From NCBI RefSeq assembly GCF_029531845.1, contig NZ_JAMBPV010000016.1, forward strand, positions 1 through 42,284: DNA of 42,284 nt. Direction: 5' to 3'. Numbering within the stretch: the first letter of the stretch is position 1; each line of letters starts with the position of its first letter. The notes under the pieces are model-generated. The model worked only from the letters and a program-made list of their open reading frames with translations. It was not told the DNA's origin and made no database searches. The stretch is from Staphylococcus equorum (GTDB lineage Bacteria > Bacillota > Bacilli > Staphylococcales > Staphylococcaceae). Both the position numbers and the translations under genes were made by a program. Positions 39,804 to 42,284 of the stretch are shown piece after piece.

Positions 39804-39885
39804 TTATATTCTCCTTCTTAGCGAATCATTTAACAATAGCAAAAAAAAAAAATTAAATGTCAGCAAAAATTTTCACATCGTAAAA

Positions 39886-39956
39886 AATGAGAATAAGGAA
39901 ATATGGTTTTGATTTTGAAATGTTAAGGGTGCTTATATGCTACATAGGTGTCTTTT
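39886..39956 (+). repeat. Dispersed terminator-type repeat, copy 4
   Basis: GAATAAGGAAATATGG then TTTTGATTTTGAAATG, followed by a hairpin region ending TAGGTGTCTTTTT; a diverged member of the family. It lies just upstream of the old-yellow-enzyme gene, which faces away. Confidence 0.55.
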
Positions 39957-40180
39957 TAATACTTACTAAAAGATTCATTAGGGTAACTAAAACAAGCAAC
40001 ACTTTTTAATAACAAAATAAGAATTAAAAAGGCCAATTCTGAATATAAACAGTATATTGATGAACATAAAAGTAGAAATTTAGCTCTTTGAAGTTCAAAA
40101 TCAATGTTTCACTTTTTACGTAAGGGCCATAATAAAGTCCTTCTATAGTAATTCAATTTATAAGTATTGGAAATAAAAGC

Positions 40181-40311
40181 GTAGTTTTGTATTTAGTAGC
40201 ACCAATTATTTCCGAGTTATTTTTTTCTACTATATTGAAATTGAGTCAATAACAAAGAATATATTACCTGCCATAGGCGTGGCGTTTGGATATTTTCTCA
40301 AGCCTCTTAAG
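40181..40311 (+). pseudogene. Frameshifted N-terminal remnant of an SMR efflux gene
   Basis: One frame reads VVLYLVAPIISELFFSTILK then LSQ and stops; the next frame continues SITKNILPAIGVAFGYFL. Put together this looks like helix 1, with the conserved glutamate, and the start of helix 2 of an EmrE/QacC-type small multidrug transporter. It sits just ahead of an intact SMR pair, so a third SMR gene has decayed here. The rest of 39957-40383 shows no gene. Confidence 0.45.
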
Positions 40312-40383
40312 ACTGTTCGAGAATTAAAATAGTATGATCTAAAAAAAACATACAACTAATTGTATGACACGGAGGGGACCACA

Positions 40384-40707
40384 ATGAATTGGATAAAAAT
40401 TATCATCGCAGCTATATTTGAAGTAGGTTGGGTACTAGGATTGACTCATTCTAGCAATATATTTGAAATAGCCTTAACTATCATAGCTATAATAATTAGC
40501 TTTTATTTATTAATTAACGTTTCTAAACACTTACCTGTAGGCACAACTTATGCTGTCTTTGTAGGATTAGGTACAACAGGAGTTACACTATGTGATTTAC
40601 TGCTTTTTGACCAACCCTTTCAACTATCAAAAATCTTACTTATTTTCTTATTACTTGTTGGAGTGATAGGACTAAAATTAGTGACTAATCAGAAAGGAGA
40701 AAATTAA
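40384..40707 (+). CDS. ykkC: SMR efflux subunit, YkkC-like
   Basis: 107 residues from the ATG at 40384, preceded by GGAGGGG; an in-frame ATG at 40360 has no ribosome site. Four membrane helices, with the essential Glu13 in AAIFEVGWVLGLTHS. LPVGTTYAVFVGLGT and LLVGVIGLKLVT closely follow Bacillus subtilis YkkC as I recall it. YkkC pairs with YkkD in a heterodimer; related SMR proteins (Gdx) export guanidinium, and ykkC gave its name to the guanidine-I riboswitch. I see no such riboswitch in front. It starts the two-gene unit with the next entry. Confidence 0.85.
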   Translation: MNWIKIIIAAIFEVGWVLGLTHSSNIFEIALTIIAIIISFYLLINVSKHLPVGTTYAVFVGLGTTGVTLCDLLLFDQPFQLSKILLIFLLLVGVIGLKLVTNQKGEN

Positions 40708-40709
40708 TT

Positions 40710-41024
40710 ATGGCATGGATAATATTAATCATAGCAGGTATATTTGAGATGTTAGGAGTCACTTTTATGAATTTCTACAGTAAAACAGCAAAAAAGACGC
40801 ACATAATTCAACTCATAATATATTTTGGTATTAGCTTTATCTTTTTATCAATGGCACTTACTACTATTCCAATGAGTACTGGTTATGCTGTTTGGACTGG
40901 GATAGGAGCAGTTGGAGGAGCTATTGTAGGTATAGTTTTCTTTAATGAATCTAAAAATATAAAACGTATTATATTCATCACCTTAATATTAGGTAGCACA
41001 ATCGGTTTAAAATTAGTTAGCTAA
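40710..41024 (+). CDS. ykkD: SMR efflux subunit, YkkD-like
   Basis: 104 residues, four membrane helices. The key glutamate is in IAGIFEMLGVTFMNFYSK, and IPMSTGYAVWTGIGAVGGAIVGIVFF plus RIIFITLILGSTIGLKLVS match YkkD (EMAGVALMNQYAK and GLKILS in the Bacillus protein, from memory). It starts two bases after the partner gene ends, so the subunits are made together. The heterodimer would export small cations, either toxic quaternary amines or guanidinium. The latter would suit a plasmid that processes guanidino compounds. Confidence 0.85.
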   Translation: MAWIILIIAGIFEMLGVTFMNFYSKTAKKTHIIQLIIYFGISFIFLSMALTTIPMSTGYAVWTGIGAVGGAIVGIVFFNESKNIKRIIFITLILGSTIGLKLVS

Positions 41025-41186
41025 TATTATCGCTTTATTGATCTTCAGCCTCAGAAACCTTGCCTCCAACAAATTTTCTATAAATGCGTGCTCTACTTTT
41101 TATTTTGGTTTTTAACGTTAGGGGCGACTACTACATTAAAGCTACAACCATACTTTGATAATTTGTATAAATATAAAAAAACTTCG

Positions 41187-41250
41187 TAATTAAGACAGGT
41201 TTGATTTTGAAGAAATTAAGGAATATACATATTATGTATGTCTCTTTTGT
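41187..41250 (+). repeat. Dispersed terminator-type repeat, copy 5
   Basis: TAATTAAGACAGG then TTTGATTTTGAAGAAATTAAG and the hairpin ATACATATTATGTAT with GTCTCTTTT; close to the copy at 38626. It may end the SMR transcript before the urease operon. The remainder of 41025-41523 holds no supported gene; ATAATTAATACAGAG near 41491-41507 leads into ureA. Confidence 0.65.
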
Positions 41251-41523
41251 AATAAGTGGAGTTAAAAAGTCCTATAAGAAATAGTGAATGCTGACAAGCA
41301 TCTATTTAGTTCGGAGTGAACTCAAAATTGGAGGAATACCAAAAAGTTGTAGTATAACGCTAGCGTTCAAATATAAAACAAAAGGAATCGTTACTAACCT
41401 ATAACCTAACATAACGACTGGGAGCGTAATTCTTGTAGTTATCATACCATAGTCTTATTATTAAAGTGTGGACGTATATTTATGCATAAAATATAATTAA
41501 TACAGAGAAAGGTAGTGAAAACC

Positions 41524-41826
41524 GTGCATTTTACTCAACGTGAACAAGATAAGTTGATGTTAGTCGTAGCTTCAGATTTAGCACGTAGACGCCAACAACG
41601 AGGTTTAAAGTTAAATTATCCAGAAGCAGTAGCCATTATTAGCTATGAAATACTTGAAGGTGCAAGAGATGGAAAATCTGTCGCAGAGCTTATGAGTTAC
41701 GGTAGAAAAATATTGAGTGAAGATGATGTTATGGATGGGGTTGGAGATTTAATAACTGACTTGGAAATTGAAGCAACTTTCCCAGATGGTACTAAATTAA
41801 TTACCGTCCATCACCCAATTGTATAA
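41524..41826 (+). CDS. ureA: Urease gamma subunit
   Basis: 100 residues from the GTG at 41524, which gives the canonical [11 protein letters not shown] start and exactly the usual length; an upstream GTG at 41515 is too close to the AAAGG ribosome site. The sequence continues with [21 protein letters not shown] and [20 protein letters not shown], both hallmarks of UreA. With UreB and UreC it forms the nickel urease that hydrolyses urea to ammonia and carbamate. First gene of the urease operon. Confidence 0.97.
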   Translation: MHFTQREQDKLMLVVASDLARRRQQRGLKLNYPEAVAIISYEILEGARDGKSVAELMSYGRKILSEDDVMDGVGDLITDLEIEATFPDGTKLITVHHPIV

Positions 41827-41841
41827 AGGAGGATTTATATT

Positions 41842-42255
41842 ATGAAACCAGGTGAAATCATTGTTAAACGTACAGAGATCGAAGTGAATAAAGGTCTTAA
41901 TGCTACAATAATTGATGTTAAAAACACAGGAGATCGACCAGTTCAAGTCGGATCACATTATCACTTTTTCGAAGCTAATCCTGCACTTCAATTCGAACGT
42001 GAAAAAGCATACAGTAAACGTCTAGATATTCCAGCAGGCGCTGCTGTTCGTTTTGAACCAGGAGATGAAAAAGAAATACAATTGGTTGAATATAGTGGTA
42101 AGCGTAAAATTTTCGGTTTTCATGGTGAGGTAAACGGCCCAATCGACGAATCTCGCGTCTATAAGCCTGAAGACGACGATTCAAAAACTGAAATTATAGA
42201 TGATTCTAATTTAACAGGTGAAAATGCTAATAAAGAAAGTGGGTATGATAGATGA
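41842..42255 (+). CDS. ureB: Urease beta subunit
   Basis: 137 residues; family proteins have about 100-136, and the extra C-terminal tail (from about residue 105, acidic, [12 protein letters not shown]) is typical of staphylococcal UreB. Core signatures: [30 protein letters not shown] split near 31-50, [20 protein letters not shown] and [19 protein letters not shown]. The stop overlaps the ureC start (ATGA), coupling translation. Confidence 0.97.
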   Translation: MKPGEIIVKRTEIEVNKGLNATIIDVKNTGDRPVQVGSHYHFFEANPALQFEREKAYSKRLDIPAGAAVRFEPGDEKEIQLVEYSGKRKIFGFHGEVNGPIDESRVYKPEDDDSKTEIIDDSNLTGENANKESGYDR

Positions 42256-42284
42256 GTTTTAAAATGACGCAATCTCAATATACG
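42252..42284 (+). CDS. ureC: Urease alpha subunit, first 11 codons (cut by window end)
   Basis: The frame [11 protein letters not shown] begins in the ATGA overlap with ureB and matches the usual N-terminus of staphylococcal UreC. The catalytic nickel subunit and ureE, ureF, ureG must lie outside the window. Confidence 0.9.
   Translation, partial: MSFKMTQSQYT

Noticed and set aside
40112..40383. Guanidine-I (ykkC) riboswitch upstream of the YkkCD-like genes
   Set aside because: I looked for the conserved ACGR and CTAGGG-type motifs and their stems and found none; the region instead holds an SMR gene remnant.
41025..41514. Nickel or pH control element, or ureI-type gene, in front of ureA
   Set aside because: No open frame, no recognisable NikR or Fur-like palindrome; only the dispersed repeat and AT-rich DNA are visible.
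1..42284. Insertion sequences (IS257/IS431, IS1272 or others), CRISPR arrays, tRNA or rRNA genes
   Set aside because: No transposase gene, no IS257-type terminal repeats, no regular spacer array and no tRNA-like cloverleaf were seen. The plasmid seems to have been assembled without surviving IS copies in this window.

Overview
The window looks like most of a low-GC, coagulase-negative Staphylococcus plasmid. The evidence is a RepA_N replication initiator with in-gene iterons, a pSK41-like ParM/ParR pair, a pSK1-like single-protein Par, a serine resolvase, several toxin-antitoxin loci and a pWBG749-like oriT region, all with staphylococcal codon use and AAGGAGG-type ribosome sites. The left edge cuts into the end of ureD. 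The right edge carries ureA, ureB and the first codons of ureC on the same strand. The simplest reading is a circular molecule linearised inside one urease operon (ureABC...D), with roughly 4 kb outside the window; this circularity is inferred, not seen.

Layout. 1-3 kb: ureD end, small orphan genes, resolvase. 2.7-8.8 kb: Ohr, ribose-5-phosphate isomerase, a GntR regulator, an SDR dehydrogenase and a two-subunit transketolase on the minus strand, divergent from a GntP-type sugar-acid permease with a consensus cre site. 9.3-13.9 kb: YefM/YoeB, a flavodoxin-fold quinone reductase, TetR with an SDR, a type I Fst-like toxin/antisense RNA, and another SDR. 14-15.8 kb: parMR. 15.9-19.1 kb: an alpha/beta hydrolase of unusually high GC and glycerol dehydrogenase, between one broken and one intact type I toxin cassette. 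19.2-22.8 kb: aminotransferase, sodium:solute symporter and guanidino-acid/agmatine ureohydrolase. 23.2-24.3 kb: a ribbon-helix-helix (SmpO-like) gene, a frameshifted membrane gene and oriT. 24.7-28.4 kb: HD-domain (cyanamide-hydratase-like) protein, GNAT, rep with its antisense RNA, and par with its centromere repeats. 29.1-38.4 kb: an IclR regulator divergent from a nine-gene operon (eda, kdgK, RspB-like dehydrogenase, uxuA, uxuB, hexuronate/hexonate permease, uxaE, lgoD-like dehydrogenase). 38.8-41.0 kb: a deleted old yellow enzyme and a YkkCD-like SMR pair. 41.5 kb to end: ureA, ureB, start of ureC.

How the genes work together. The operon at 30-38.4 kb has no uronate isomerase but does have two zinc dehydrogenases resembling L-gulonate 5-dehydrogenase (RspB type) and L-galactonate 5-dehydrogenase (LgoD type). 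With UxaE, UxuB, UxuA, KdgK and Eda they make a complete predicted route from L-gulonate and L-galactonate to pyruvate and glyceraldehyde-3-phosphate. The 2.7-8.8 kb cluster may be a second sugar-acid system: import by GntP, oxidation by the SDR, C2 transfer by the split transketolase, with RpiA supplying the acceptor. The ureohydrolase, and possibly the HD protein, would release urea that the plasmid's own urease could split to ammonia, while the YkkCD-like pair could export guanidinium. Both carbon clusters carry consensus cre boxes, so they are probably under CcpA catabolite control.
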